Assembly (NCBI GenBank): GCA_963930775.1
Contig: OZ005695.1
Span: 3,224,001 to 3,288,000 of the forward strand
Source: Cliona cf. orientalis
Lineage: Eukaryota; Porifera; Demospongiae; Clionaida; Clionaidae
DNA: 64,000 nucleotides
Direction of reading: 5' to 3'
Positions 33,630 through 44,833 of the stretch are shown here, piece by piece. The notes beneath the pieces are model-generated. The model had not been told where the DNA came from. It searched no databases and was given only the letters and a program-made list of their open reading frames with translations. The number at the start of each line of letters is the position of its first letter. Positions within the stretch are counted from its first letter, which is position 1. Made by a program: the position numbers and the translations under genes.

Positions 33630-36600
33630 ATGGGTGCCATGAGAGGGCTAATGGTAATGTTAATAATAATAATATTATGTGCTCTCATCCGTTTGAATAG
33701 AAGCTATCACGGTCAGCAGCCTAAAATTCTTTGTGTTGTGTCGAAGAATGCCACGAGTGAAGATTGCTCAGCACTCATGCTAACCTTCAACTGCACTGTA
33801 TGCCAACTGTTGTCCGACTACATTCAGAATTCAAGTGAATATTTTACTAACAATATGATGTTGATCTTCACTGATGGAAGACATTGCCTACCGCCTCCTT
33901 CTGGCGGTGAAACTGTTATCAACATCACTGGAGTATCTAATTTCACAATGAAAGGACTGGGCAAAATTACATACAACCCATCAGAGGAAGGTGCTATACA
34001 TTCAAGCAGTGTAATAGCTTGCAGCTGTCATGGAGAAAAAAGAAGTGGGATACTATTTTACAAATCAAACTCTATCGTACTTGAGAATTTAACAATTGAG
34101 GACTGTGGAACAAAATTCGTTATTCAGAGGCCAGATAACTTCACTCTGGTGAGTGCGCTGACATTTCGTGAATCATATGATATCCAGATTGCTCAAATAC
34201 GCATGGATAGAAGCTTAGGATTTGGCCTGGATGCTGACAGAAACTATGGAGCTATGATCGTATCAAATTCAGCATTTTTGCGCAACAAACTGAGTCACTG
34301 TGACAATTATGCCATTCCACTTGGTGGAAATGTAAGATTTTGGTACTCCTTCTACAATATCTCAGCTACAGAAGCCGCTCACATCCATCATATCCGATTC
34401 AATACCACTCTGAGAATTGAACACTCGTGGTTTCTCTACGGCACAAAACAAGAAAAGGAAGAAGTTCCCAGTGCTGGTGGCTTGACAATTTTCATCTATC
34501 TTCCGAATACCACAATCATAATTGACCATATAAAGGCCATTAGTAATACTGGGAATGTGGCTATCAGGATCACAGATCAACCCAAGAATACTAGTGCAGT
34601 AATCATCAGGAACAGCATCATAGCTAATGGCTTGGCTGCGCGAGGTGGGGGGCTTCGATTCTGGATCAAACAAAACAAGAGGAAGTTCAAGGAATTCCAG
34701 GTAAAATCTCATGACATTATAAAACACAAGCTGGTGATCATACAGAACACGACATTTTCAAACAATTCAGCTTTGGAGAATGGTGGTGGTTTATACATCA
34801 GTCATTACGAGAGAGCCTTCCTTAACAATATCCATCGACTCATACATATTGATAGCTGCCAATTCATTGGCAATTATTTAAAGAGCTTAAGAAGAATTCG
34901 AAGTTACACTGGAGCGGCTGTGCAGATTGTCAACCACAAGATTACTTCTAGAACACCTCACATAACCCCTCAGTACTTCTTTAACTTTGTCAACTGCACC
35001 TATGCATACAACAAACTTAATGAGATTGCTAATGAAGGAGGGGTAATCAATTTTGCTTCAACGAGTGGAATTGCTATAAATGACAGCAACTTTACCTCCA
35101 ATGAAGGTACTGCTATTTCCTTACGCGATAGCAATGTAGAGTTTAGTGGCTACATTCTGTTTAAGAATAACATAGCAAGAAATGGCGGGGCTCTCAAGTT
35201 TTGCCAGTTCTCCAGCATGAATCTGCCATTGGGCCACGTGCTCATAGACTTTGTCAATAATTCGGCCACCTATACGGGTGGAGCTATCTATGTTGCCCAA
35301 GAGCAGTGTGTGGAAGCACTACCACCATGTTTCTTTCAGCCTGTGGTGCCCAAGACTGCCAAAATTAAACTAAGAGATCTAGATGTGAATATCACTTTAA
35401 GATTTTTCAATAATAGTGCAAAGTTGGCAGGAGATGCTATATATGGAGGGCAAGTGGATGCTTGCTATATGATATACAATTTCAAAATTTACAACAAACC
35501 TTATTTATCGCAAAAAATTTTCCAAAGATTAAGCTGTTTTGCAGGACAAATGAATACCACTCACTCTACGGTCGCCTCTAGTCCATACAGTGGCTGTTTT
35601 TGTAACACTTCACTGGGTGGCGCTCTAGACACTTTATCCTGTGATAACACAACCTATCCGAGGGCAGTGTTTCCTGGTCAAACCATTAGCATTGGAGTTG
35701 CTGCAGTTGGACAAAGAAATGGAACAGTCCCCATTGGCTCGGTCTATTTTAATTTCAGTTCAAGTAATCAAGACAACAATACTAGTCAGCTGGTTATCAA
35801 TAATGCACATGACAGTGAATACAGGGATAACAGTCACTGTGTACTTCTTAACTGTACCCTATACTCGGATAAGAAGAGTGCATTGTTCGCATTAAAAGTA
35901 CTGCAAGACAATCCAAGAAACTTGGACTTAAGGTATACCCACCATAAACTGCCTAGTAATTTAATGATACCAATTATCGGAGATTGTCCATGGGGATTTA
36001 AGCTTACTAAACATCCTCCGTACATGTGCGTCTGCGATGATTTGCTTATGCACTTTAGTATCTCATGTAATATTGATACACAGAGTCTGACTTTACCTGA
36101 AGGACATGTCTACTGGGTGGGCTGTGGACATCAGGACGAAAGTATTAATGCTAATTATACAGAAACAGACTGCAGAGGTTTAAGTTTGTCTGTCCATTGC
36201 TTGCTAGGCTACTGTAGAACTAACACTATGAACATTTCACCACAGACATTGCACCGCCAGTGCTCTGATGGCAGGGAAGGAATTCTCTGTGGTAGTTGTA
36301 AGCCAAATCATAGTCTTGCTTTAGGTACATCAAGATGTTTACCACATTGTCCTGGTTATCTTTTCTACATCCTCCTAGTAGTGTTTGCAGCTAGTGGAGT
36401 ACTGCTCATCCTCTTTCTCATTGCCTGTAACTTCACTGTCAGTGAAGGCACAGTTAATGGGCTGTTCTTTTATGCTCATGTGGTTCACAGAAACTCTGAT
36501 TCTTTCTTTCCAGCCCAAGCGGGAGTGTCCAATGCCAACATATTTCGTCTAATAATAGCATGGCTAAATCTAGATTTGGGCTTTGAAGTCTGCTTTTACA

Positions 36601-37589
36601 AATCAATGTCACAGTATCAAAAAATCTGGCTGGAGCTTGGCTTTCTTTTCTATGTATGGGGTTTGGAATTGCTTATCATTGTGTTGAGTCACAGGTATAT
36701 TTTCTTTACTAGACTATTCGGCAGAAATGTTGTTAAAGTCCTAGCAACCCTCTTTCTTGTTTGCTACGCAAAAACACTAAACATTGCCAGCACTACCCTG
36801 GAATTTGCCGTCATAAAGGACTCCGAGGGCAAAACTTTCAATGTTTGGTTGTTTGATGGCAATTTGGGATACTTTATGGGGAAACATATTCCCCTGTTTT
36901 TTGTTGGGACAATCCTTTGCTTGATTATAGCTGTATTCACAATGGTACTGCTCTTCATCCAGTGTCTCCAAAGGAGGTCAAACATTTACTGCTTGTGGTG
37001 GGTGGAGAGGCTGAGACCTTTCTTTGAGGCCTACACTGGTCCTTGCCGTGTTCACTGTCGTTTTTGGCCCGGATTTCTTTTCTTTGTTCGATTGATACTG
37101 TTCAGTTTCAGCTCTGTTCTGAGGGGCAAGCCAACTGCCGTCCTAGAGATAATAACAGCTGCTTGTTTTGTGGTGCTTGTGCTTGCATTTGTGTCACCGA
37201 ATGGTGTCTACAAGCGGTGGCCTCTGAACATCCTTGAATCTTCCTTCATTGTCAATCTTGGAGTTGTCTCTGGGGTAGTAGCTTTATTTTATCGCCCCAA
37301 ATTAGCTACGATATCTCAATTTGATCCTGCCTATTTTGTGTACCCTTCAGTGTCTGTATCCCTACTACTCTTCGCTGGAATCCTTTCTTTTCATTGTTTG
37401 AAACAAACCCTTGCCCGTAAGCATTTCCAGAAACTGTCCCAGTTGATTACCACAAGAAGAGTTCTACTCCGTACCCGCTATATTGAGAGGAGAGAGGAGG
37501 AAGAAATAGAGCCTTTGCTCAATCGACATAATATGCCTCAAATGGTTCAGTTCAACCACTTTCGTGAACCTCTTATTGAAGATGACTGA
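33630..37589 (+). CDS. Family gene A: beta-helix, multi-TM membrane protein (intact)
   Basis: This 1,319-residue single-exon protein has a signal peptide (about 1-25) and a Cys-rich head (about 35-65). Residues from about 150 to 610 form a right-handed parallel beta-helix with PbH1/Chlamydia Pmp-like coils (NNSALENGGGLYI, NNIARNGGALKF, NNSATYTGGAIYV). A Cys-rich neck (about 780-900, CSDGREGILCGSC) precedes about nine hydrophobic segments from residue 906 (CPGYLFYILLVVFAASG). The tail is cytosolic and acidic (REEEEIEPLLNR). Many NxS/T sites suggest a glycosylated outer part. Automatic annotators may call such proteins Pmp-like. No enzymatic motif is seen, and the function is unknown. It is the most diverged of the intact copies and has its own type of 5' flank. 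Confidence 0.9.
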   Translation: MGAMRGLMVMLIIIILCALIRLNRSYHGQQPKILCVVSKNATSEDCSALMLTFNCTVCQLLSDYIQNSSEYFTNNMMLIFTDGRHCLPPPSGGETVINITGVSNFTMKGLGKITYNPSEEGAIHSSSVIACSCHGEKRSGILFYKSNSIVLENLTIEDCGTKFVIQRPDNFTLVSALTFRESYDIQIAQIRMDRSLGFGLDADRNYGAMIVSNSAFLRNKLSHCDNYAIPLGGNVRFWYSFYNISATEAAHIHHIRFNTTLRIEHSWFLYGTKQEKEEVPSAGGLTIFIYLPNTTIIIDHIKAISNTGNVAIRITDQPKNTSAVIIRNSIIANGLAARGGGLRFWIKQNKRKFKEFQVKSHDIIKHKLVIIQNTTFSNNSALENGGGLYISHYERAFLNNIHRLIHIDSCQFIGNYLKSLRRIRSYTGAAVQIVNHKITSRTPHITPQYFFNFVNCTYAYNKLNEIANEGGVINFASTSGIAINDSNFTSNEGTAISLRDSNVEFSGYILFKNNIARNGGALKFCQFSSMNLPLGHVLIDFVNNSATYTGGAIYVAQEQCVEALPPCFFQPVVPKTAKIKLRDLDVNITLRFFNNSAKLAGDAIYGGQVDACYMIYNFKIYNKPYLSQKIFQRLSCFAGQMNTTHSTVASSPYSGCFCNTSLGGALDTLSCDNTTYPRAVFPGQTISIGVAAVGQRNGTVPIGSVYFNFSSSNQDNNTSQLVINNAHDSEYRDNSHCVLLNCTLYSDKKSALFALKVLQDNPRNLDLRYTHHKLPSNLMIPIIGDCPWGFKLTKHPPYMCVCDDLLMHFSISCNIDTQSLTLPEGHVYWVGCGHQDESINANYTETDCRGLSLSVHCLLGYCRTNTMNISPQTLHRQCSDGREGILCGSCKPNHSLALGTSRCLPHCPGYLFYILLVVFAASGVLLILFLIACNFTVSEGTVNGLFFYAHVVHRNSDSFFPAQAGVSNANIFRLIIAWLNLDLGFEVCFYKSMSQYQKIWLELGFLFYVWGLELLIIVLSHRYIFFTRLFGRNVVKVLATLFLVCYAKTLNIASTTLEFAVIKDSEGKTFNVWLFDGNLGYFMGKHIPLFFVGTILCLIIAVFTMVLLFIQCLQRRSNIYCLWWVERLRPFFEAYTGPCRVHCRFWPGFLFFVRLILFSFSSVLRGKPTAVLEIITAACFVVLVLAFVSPNGVYKRWPLNILESSFIVNLGVVSGVVALFYRPKLATISQFDPAYFVYPSVSVSLLLFAGILSFHCLKQTLARKHFQKLSQLITTRRVLLRTRYIERREEEEIEPLLNRHNMPQMVQFNHFREPLIEDD

Positions 37590-38998
37590 ACAAATATCAT
37601 GCACCCAGCCTGATTCTGTATATGTAACAGTAGTAACGTTAGTATTATTAAATGTTTGTTGTTAGATTTTGATCTAGAAAATTAATTTTGAAATCGCAAG
37701 CAATAATAATTACCACCAGTTAGCTAATTATCCAATGAATTTTTAATAACTGCATTACATGATACTACTATGCATTAAAGATCAACTCTGACAACAACTC
37801 AAAACAGCACTATTTTTTATACAAAACCAATAAGCACAGAAACTTTTAGAACATCTAACACTTAATACACAACCTAATATTACTCACTATAACATTCACA
37901 TAATCAGTAAGGTGTAATTACGTCCTACATTCCCATAACCTTTAACCTATGACTAGTTAACAAAGATTACATAATACTAATACTAGTAATTACTTAAGTT
38001 CTCTAGTCAATCACTACAGAATTTATCAATTGCAAACATATTGCAATTGCATGCTATTAATTGTACGATCGTATACATAGAATTTTTATGAACCAGTTCG
38101 CCTTAAATTATTATTAGCTTAATATTATCTACAATCCTATACTATAGAGATGCATGCTACTAAAACTAGCTTGGATGGTAACACTGCATGGCTAAGAAAA
38201 TTCTTTACACATTGTCAGCCTTCCTTGTGATTAATTTACAATCTAGGCATGTTACAGTAGCTGTAATAATATGCTTTGCTTACGACAAAAGAGTGCATAA
38301 AGTAATATAGCAGGAGTATAATAATATTACAAGGAGTATGCAACACACAGTAGTAGTACAAACATAAATTTGACATCACAGAACATCATTAACACGCAAC
38401 TACTAAAACCATGAAGCCATGAAGGTTGTGTATGCACTGCCCCATCAGTGTATGATAGTAACTAGCTGCAGCTGCAGCTATACAGAATTAATGTAACTCA
38501 GTGGTTACATTTTAATGATTGCAGGCCTATGTACAAGGGTGGTTGCATGTGATGTCAAATCTGGAAAGAGATGTTTGTACTACTATATACTGTGCGTGTT
38601 GCATACCCCTTCTAATGTACTCCTGGTAACAGGGCATGCCTTATGCACATCATATTGAGATCGCTGGCTGCCAGATTGGATAATAGTACATGGCTGCTTA
38701 TATAATTAAGAGGGCTTCGAACTGGCATACACAAAATTTATTGATTCATTGTGGTTATGTAACCATTGATAGATATAATAGTATGAAGTCTTCAGTGTAT
38801 GTTGCAGAGACCCATGGAGCTGCATCAATTATGATTATTATTATCGTTGATACCACACAACACTGAATGGTAACATTATAGTACCGTCAACTAGTACAAA
38901 TAACTGCAGCAGCAAAATTTAATAATTTTAGACAAATTGAAACATAAACTATACCATGCTCAGTATAATATTATATAGATAGCTACATGTCCCATCCA

Positions 38999-39060
38999 AA
39001 GGTATACCCGCAGCGGTATTTCCACTGTGTAAACTAGCCAGCTGCAGCTTGTCATAATAA
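38999..39060. repeat. Upstream module core, copy 1
   Basis: This copy reads AAGGTATACCCGCAGCGG then TATTTCCACTG, GTAAACTAG and the palindrome AGCTGCAGCT. Eight similar cores lie across the array; this one precedes a deleted gene copy. Confidence 0.75.
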
Positions 39061-39204
39061 TAATAGTTGCACATGCTGCCTCAGGTACGTGACTCAAAAG
39101 CTACATGATAATGGAAAACACCGGTGCACAAATTCCCATTAGTCCATATAATATTATTCCAAGGCAGTTTGCATCTGTAAGTGCCACTGACTGAGTCATA
39201 ATAT

Positions 39205-39330
39205 CTGATTCATGCACCCAGCCTGATTCTGTAATGGTAGTAACTTTAGCATTAATTTTATGTTTGTTGTTAGCTACATTAATTTTAGATCTATAAAAAT
39301 TTAATATTACAGTATTTGAAATTGCCAGCA
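39205..39330. pseudogene. 3'-flank relic of an A-type gene
   Basis: The sequence beginning ATGCACCCAGCCTGATTCTG repeats the 3' flank found just after gene A (37600) and after the A-like pseudogene (59755). Here it directly follows an upstream module, so the whole coding region is missing. Confidence 0.6.
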
Positions 39331-39899
39331 AAAAATATACTAATTATCCAATAAATTTGCAACAGATACAAATATAATATTGTACAATTGTATGTACAGA
39401 ATCAATATGAACCATATACATTACAATCCTATAAGAGAGGCTGACAATACTATAGTTTTGACAGTCACACTGCTGACTATAAGGATATGCATGCTCGCTG
39501 ACTGCTGGGTTGGAGTCCATTGATATAGTATATTACATATGGCTGCTTACATATACCTTCTGGAATACACAAATATTAATACATTGTGCTTGTATAACCA
39601 GTGATAGTATATAAAAGTTAGAGTCAGAGACCCACTGAAGCTACACATGATCACTGTGTTATTGATATTATGACTACTGAAAACTGTTCCCACATTCAAT
39701 TTTCAAAACTTGAGCAACACTTTTGATATGAGTGACTGTATCAAGTTGATTTTACATAACGTACACATCTTCGGTATTCGTTGCATAATCATACTCAAAC
39801 TAGCACAAACAGCATTGCCAAATGATTTTGAAACACAAACAACCATGCTCAGTATGGAGATAGCTATACATCAAGCAGCTTAGCTGAAAATGTCCCATG

Positions 39900-39957
39900 C
39901 AAAGGCATTTCCATGCACTAACTTAAGTAAACTAGGGCCAGCTGCAGCTTGATAGTG
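39900..39957. repeat. Upstream module core, copy 2 (before B)
   Basis: A diverged core (AAAGGCATTTCCA...GTAAACTAGGGCCAGCTGCAGCTT) lies about 0.4 kb upstream of the B start codon. Confidence 0.7.
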
Positions 39958-40190
39958 TTGCTATCTCAGGTACTTTACTTGGAAGCTGACACTGGTGCAC
40001 AAATAAACTCACAAGTCCTTAAATATATATACTGAGGTTGTTCCTTCAGCTTGTATATGAGTGTCACTGAGTCACGTGTATGTACACAAGCGGGACATGA
40101 CTTATATAATTATATAAACAATCATTTCAATTAGAATTACACCTTATGATGTACATACAGAAATTCCCAACTAATCACTCTGTAGCTGAT

Positions 40191-40198
40191 TATAAAAG
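40191..40198 (+). promoter_or_regulatory. TATA box of family gene B
   Basis: TATAAAAG lies 152 bp upstream of the ATG, within sequence shared with F. Confidence 0.55.
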
Positions 40199-40342
40199 CA
40201 TTGCACACAGTTATCATAATATCGCTCGCTATTGATGTGGAGGATGTCTAACATCATTTCAAGTTGTGCATACTAAATGTCATTTAAGAGTGAATCAAAA
40301 GCAAAACCTACTATAACCGCAACCTACAGGGCAAGCTAGATC

Positions 40343-43300
40343 ATGGCAAAAAAATTACTGATCAGTTTAACTGTAATGAAAATCATTGTCATAATAATAT
40401 TATACACCACTCGTTTGAGCAGCTGCCAGCCTAAAATTGAAACTCTGTGTGTAAATGCTGCGGATGACCCCACTGGATGTTCTGCACTCACCCAGAGGTT
40501 TAATTGCTCTGCTTGTCAACCACTATCCCTCTATGTCCAGAATGCAAGCGAGTATTTGACTAGCAATGTAGAAATGGTGTTCACGAAGGGAAGCCACTGC
40601 CTACCCCCACCTCCTCATGGTGCACCGGAGTTGGCAGTTGTCAATTTGACTGGAGTATCCAACTTCACAATGAAAGGATTGGGTAGAATTTCTTACAACT
40701 CATCAGAAGAAGGAGCCGTACAGCCAAGCAGTGTAATAACATGCAGCTGCAGTCAAAACAAGAGTGGGATACTTTTTTACAAGTCAAACGCAATTTATAT
40801 TGAGAATTTAACAATTGAAGATTGTGGAGCGAAAGTTGTGTTTGTAAATCTCCACATCTTCACTACCGAGAGTGCACTTTTGTTTTTTGATTCGTATGAT
40901 ATTGAACTCATAAGATTACGTATGAACAGAAACTTAGAGTACGGAATGTTTGCTGAACAAGTATCTGGAAACTTTACTATCTCAAACTCGGCTTTTTTGA
41001 GGTGTTTAGCAGTCCCAATAAGCAAAACTACTAATATATGTTCAAATGCACATATATCATATAGAAACTATAATCATAGGAAAACTAGCTTACTGATCGA
41101 ACACTCTTGGTTCCTGTACAATGGTGGACACAAGTCTAAACGGGCTAGTGGCTTGTCAATATTACTCAATCGTACCGAAGTTAGTGTGCACATTGATTAC
41201 ATAAAGGCAATGTACAACGTTGGTGGTAATGTAGGGATTAATGTTCAGGATTATACCAGTTCTGTTACCATCAATAATAGCATTATTGCACACGGGCCAG
41301 CGGTACAGGGTGGCGGAATAGCTATTCGAGTAGAAGCCTGGAAAGATTGCAATAATTGTTCAGTGCACTATGTAAATGCCACTGTTGTGGCAATATTTAA
41401 TACCAGCTTTGTGAACAATTCAGCAAGTAGTAGAGGAGGTGGTGTGTTGATTGATCAGCATGAGGAAAATATCATCAACACCGTTCAACAGCATGTATCT
41501 TTTGTGGAGTGCCAGTTCATTGGAAATTCAATAACATACAGCGATAAAAATGTAGGAGACGGAGCCGCTGTGCACATTTTAAAGCGTGATATGCCAGTAA
41601 TAAAGCTGCACACTAATCCTATGTTTTCATTTTCGTTCACAAATTGCACTTTTATTAATAACAAGCTTGATTCTGAGTCTAAAGAAGGTGGGATAGTTAC
41701 CTTCATTTCAACAAACAGCATCATCATAGAAGATAGTAACTTCACCTCCAATGAGGGCACAGCCATCTTTCTTCAAAATAGTAACGTGCAATTCAAAGGA
41801 AGCATCACATTTGTGAACAATTCAGCTCAGAATGGAGGAGCTCTGAAGTTTTGCCAATCTTCAAAGATGTACTTACCGACTGATAACGTACGCATAAACT
41901 TCATCAATAACTCAGCCACTTCCACGGGTGGAGCTATTGATGTCAAAGACGATTGTACAGAAAGAATCCCAACATGCTTTTTTCAACCAGCATATCAGAA
42001 AAAAGTGAAATTTTCAGATTTAAATGTAACACTTATATTTGTTAATAACAAAGCAAAATTGGCAGGAGATGCAGTGTACGGAGGTCAGATTGATGGTTGC
42101 TATACATTAACATACAGGTTTTCAGCCAAACAACCTAAGTATGGTTCATGGAAATTATTTGATACGATTGCTAATCTGACTCAACAAAGTAACATTTCTC
42201 GGTCAACAATATCATCTTCTCCATATGGTGCCTGCTTTTGTAATACTATAAATTCGGAAGACTATAATGCTATAGATGGTTTAAATTGTAGCAATATGTC
42301 TTATCCGAGGGAAGTGATTCCTGGTCAGACTATTAGCATTGGTACTGCTGCAATTGGACAAGGAAATGGAACAGTTCCAATCAGCTCAGTATACTTTGAA
42401 TTTACTAATTTCCAGAATTCAAATGACATCACCACCCAGCTCGTAGTTAACAACACGTTTGAAGCCAATCATCCACGTACACGACGTTGCAATATCCTAA
42501 ACTGTGTGGTATATTCAAACGAGACTAGAGCAGTCTTCAAACTAACCATACAACAAATAAGCACAACAGAGATAAAAAATGCCCACTATGAACCGCCCCA
42601 CCTAACTGTTTTAATGAAAGAATGCCCATGGGGATTTACCCTCAGCAACAGCCCTCCTTACAAATGTGATTGCGATAGTCTACTCGAAAGCTTTAGCATC
42701 CCTTGCACTATTGATACACAAACAGTTACTATACCTGGCAGACACTATTACTGGCTAGGATGTAGTAAATCAAATGGTAGCAACTGTAGAGGTTTAAGTT
42801 TAGCGGATAATTGCTTACTAGGCTACTGCAGACCTGAAACTGCCACCATCAAACCAGAGACATTGGACCACCAGTGCTCTGATGGTTGGGAAGGAGTTCT
42901 CTGTGGTCGTTGTAAGTCGAATCATAGCCTTGCTTTAGGTACATCAAGATGTTTACCAGATTGCCCTGGTTATCTTTTCTACATCCTCCTAGTAGTGTTT
43001 GCAGCTAGTGGAGTACTGCTCATCCTCTTTCTCATTGCCTGTAACTTCACTGTCAGTGAAGGCACAATCAATGGGCTGTTGTTTTATGCTCATGTGGTTC
43101 ATAGAAATTCTAATTCCTTCTTTCCAGGTTCAACAGGAAATTCAAACATCTTTCGTTTATTTATAGCCTGGCTAAATTTAGATGTAGGTTTTGAAATCTG
43201 TTTTTATAGATCGATGACCCAATATGACAAAGCCTGGATCCAGTGTGGATTTCTCTTCTATTTATGCATTTTAGAGTTGGCCATTATTATTCTGAGTCGT

Positions 43301-44179
43301 AAGTACATCTTCTTCACAAGACTCTTTGGTCGAAATGTAGTGAAGGTTCTTGCCACACTTTTTCTACTCTGTTGTGCCAAAATGATGGACATTGGTATCA
43401 GCACTCTGGAATTCGCTCGCATCAAGCATTCTGACAGTCCAGACACTATTGTGTGGTTGTTTGATGGTAACATTAGTTACTATACTGGGAGACACATCTT
43501 TTTGTTTATTCTTGGCTTGATATTTTGTTCTTTCTCAATTGTGTACTGCATGACTCTACTCTTCATCCAGTGTCTCCAAAGGAGGTCAAATATCTGTTGC
43601 TTGCGTTGGGTTGACAGGTGGAGGCCATTCTTTGAGGCGTATACAAGTCCTTGTCACGTGAACTATCGCTTCTGGCCTGGTTATCTTTTCTTCACTCGAT
43701 TGATTTTGTGCACATTTGGTTCAGTTTTAAGGATTAAACCCAACATCAACCTTCATATCGCTACTGCTGCTTGTGTTGTAATTCTGATATTTGCCTTTGT
43801 ATCTCCAACCGGTGTCTACAAGCATTGGCCTCTGAATATTCTAGAATTTTCTTTTCTTATCAATTTGGGCATCTTGTCTACTTTAGTGGCAACTTTCTGT
43901 CACTCCTCAGGATCCCATGCTTCATCTTTTGTGTATCCTTCAATAGCTATAGCAATACTTCTCTTTGTTTGCATTGTCCTGTACCACTGTGTGAAGAGGC
44001 TCATGTCCTATAATCGATTTCAAAGGTTCATACAGTCTGTTACTGCAAAATTCCATGGCTTGAGAAATGGTTGGAAAGAAGTTGAGAATGAAGAAGAGGC
44101 AGAGCCTTTCCTGAACCAACAGATGCCTCAGGTGCACAATTTCTCTCGCTATCGTGAGACACTTCTTGGAGATAATTAA
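40343..44179 (+). CDS. Family gene B: beta-helix, multi-TM membrane protein (intact)
   Basis: This 1,278-residue single-exon protein has a signal peptide (about 1-29) and a head with paired cysteines (about 35-60, FNCSACQPLS). Beta-helix coils span about 165-585 (NNSASSRGGGVLI, NSNVQFKGSITFVNNSAQNGG, NNSATSTGGAIDV). The Cys-rich neck spans about 754-872. Roughly nine membrane segments run from 873 to 1217, and a 60-residue acidic tail ends NFSRYRETLLGDN. It shares its 5' flank closely with F and its 3' half and 3' flank closely with D, so it is a mosaic or a recent duplicate of both. A surface receptor or channel-like role is only a guess. Confidence 0.9.
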   Translation: MAKKLLISLTVMKIIVIIILYTTRLSSCQPKIETLCVNAADDPTGCSALTQRFNCSACQPLSLYVQNASEYLTSNVEMVFTKGSHCLPPPPHGAPELAVVNLTGVSNFTMKGLGRISYNSSEEGAVQPSSVITCSCSQNKSGILFYKSNAIYIENLTIEDCGAKVVFVNLHIFTTESALLFFDSYDIELIRLRMNRNLEYGMFAEQVSGNFTISNSAFLRCLAVPISKTTNICSNAHISYRNYNHRKTSLLIEHSWFLYNGGHKSKRASGLSILLNRTEVSVHIDYIKAMYNVGGNVGINVQDYTSSVTINNSIIAHGPAVQGGGIAIRVEAWKDCNNCSVHYVNATVVAIFNTSFVNNSASSRGGGVLIDQHEENIINTVQQHVSFVECQFIGNSITYSDKNVGDGAAVHILKRDMPVIKLHTNPMFSFSFTNCTFINNKLDSESKEGGIVTFISTNSIIIEDSNFTSNEGTAIFLQNSNVQFKGSITFVNNSAQNGGALKFCQSSKMYLPTDNVRINFINNSATSTGGAIDVKDDCTERIPTCFFQPAYQKKVKFSDLNVTLIFVNNKAKLAGDAVYGGQIDGCYTLTYRFSAKQPKYGSWKLFDTIANLTQQSNISRSTISSSPYGACFCNTINSEDYNAIDGLNCSNMSYPREVIPGQTISIGTAAIGQGNGTVPISSVYFEFTNFQNSNDITTQLVVNNTFEANHPRTRRCNILNCVVYSNETRAVFKLTIQQISTTEIKNAHYEPPHLTVLMKECPWGFTLSNSPPYKCDCDSLLESFSIPCTIDTQTVTIPGRHYYWLGCSKSNGSNCRGLSLADNCLLGYCRPETATIKPETLDHQCSDGWEGVLCGRCKSNHSLALGTSRCLPDCPGYLFYILLVVFAASGVLLILFLIACNFTVSEGTINGLLFYAHVVHRNSNSFFPGSTGNSNIFRLFIAWLNLDVGFEICFYRSMTQYDKAWIQCGFLFYLCILELAIIILSRKYIFFTRLFGRNVVKVLATLFLLCCAKMMDIGISTLEFARIKHSDSPDTIVWLFDGNISYYTGRHIFLFILGLIFCSFSIVYCMTLLFIQCLQRRSNICCLRWVDRWRPFFEAYTSPCHVNYRFWPGYLFFTRLILCTFGSVLRIKPNINLHIATAACVVILIFAFVSPTGVYKHWPLNILEFSFLINLGILSTLVATFCHSSGSHASSFVYPSIAIAILLFVCIVLYHCVKRLMSYNRFQRFIQSVTAKFHGLRNGWKEVENEEEAEPFLNQQMPQVHNFSRYRETLLGDN

Positions 44180-44833
44180 AGTTTTGTACATAGCTGAAGA
44201 CTCACAAATGATAATAATTATTATTATAAAATTGACTTTTACACAACTGGATAGCTTCTCATGATCATAAATTTTATATTCAGACATAGCTATTTCCTAC
44301 CAATAATTATTGTACACTATCTTCATGTGTCTAACTTATACTTAAACAGTATATACATGATGTAAAAGAGTGTGATTATACACCAAACTGTGATGGGAGA
44401 ATGAAATTAAGGGAAGCTAGCAACAGTGCCCTAGTGACTACTTGGAGTCAATGAATTACTCATACCTGCTTAATAATAATAAAAGTCTGCATGGTCATCA
44501 AATGCATGTTGCAGCATACTACCGTATTAGATGAAATGGGGGTTGCAGAGACCCACTGAATTTGCATCCAGAATATTGGCTGCATACTGTGGTACTTAAA
44601 CTAGCACAGACAGCAAAAGTTCAATATAAATTGAAACACAAACTACCATAATAATATTATGCTCAGTATATAGGCTACATCAAATTGAAAATATATCCTG
44701 CCGCAAAGGTATACCCGCAGCGGTATTTCCACTGAGTAAACTAGCCAGCTACAGCTTGTCATAATAATATAATACTATTATAGTTGCTGCCTCAGGTATA
44801 TTATATTCTATTCCGTTGCCCTGCTATACACAA
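44180..44833. other. Spacer B-C
   Basis: Nearly identical to the spacer after D (50604-51160) as far as the upstream module. Nothing coding is seen. Confidence 0.6.
44704..44763. repeat. Upstream module core, copy 3 (before C)
   Basis: The core AAAGGTATACCCGCAGCGG...CCACTGAGTAAACTAGCCAG lies about 70 bp before the truncated gene piece C. It is normally hundreds of bp upstream, so the promoter-proximal part and most of the gene are deleted. Confidence 0.75.

Larger units (their letters stand above)
37590..40342. other. Spacer A-B with gene-less relic
   Basis: It contains the 3' flank of A, an upstream module copy fused to an A-type 3' flank with no coding sequence between (38999-39330), and the upstream module and promoter of B. 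No coding sequence is supported. Confidence 0.6.

Noticed and set aside
34362-34727. Minus-strand open frames within the family genes (also 41485, 43258, 47918, 55936)
   Set aside because: Shadows that recur at the same place in each copy because the sense strand is conserved; no independent features.
33630-37589. Bacterial origin (Chlamydia Pmp) of the helix genes by transfer
   Set aside because: The Pmp-like motif is a generic parallel beta-helix coil. There is no autotransporter barrel, the membrane part is alpha-helical, and composition and codon use look like those of the host.
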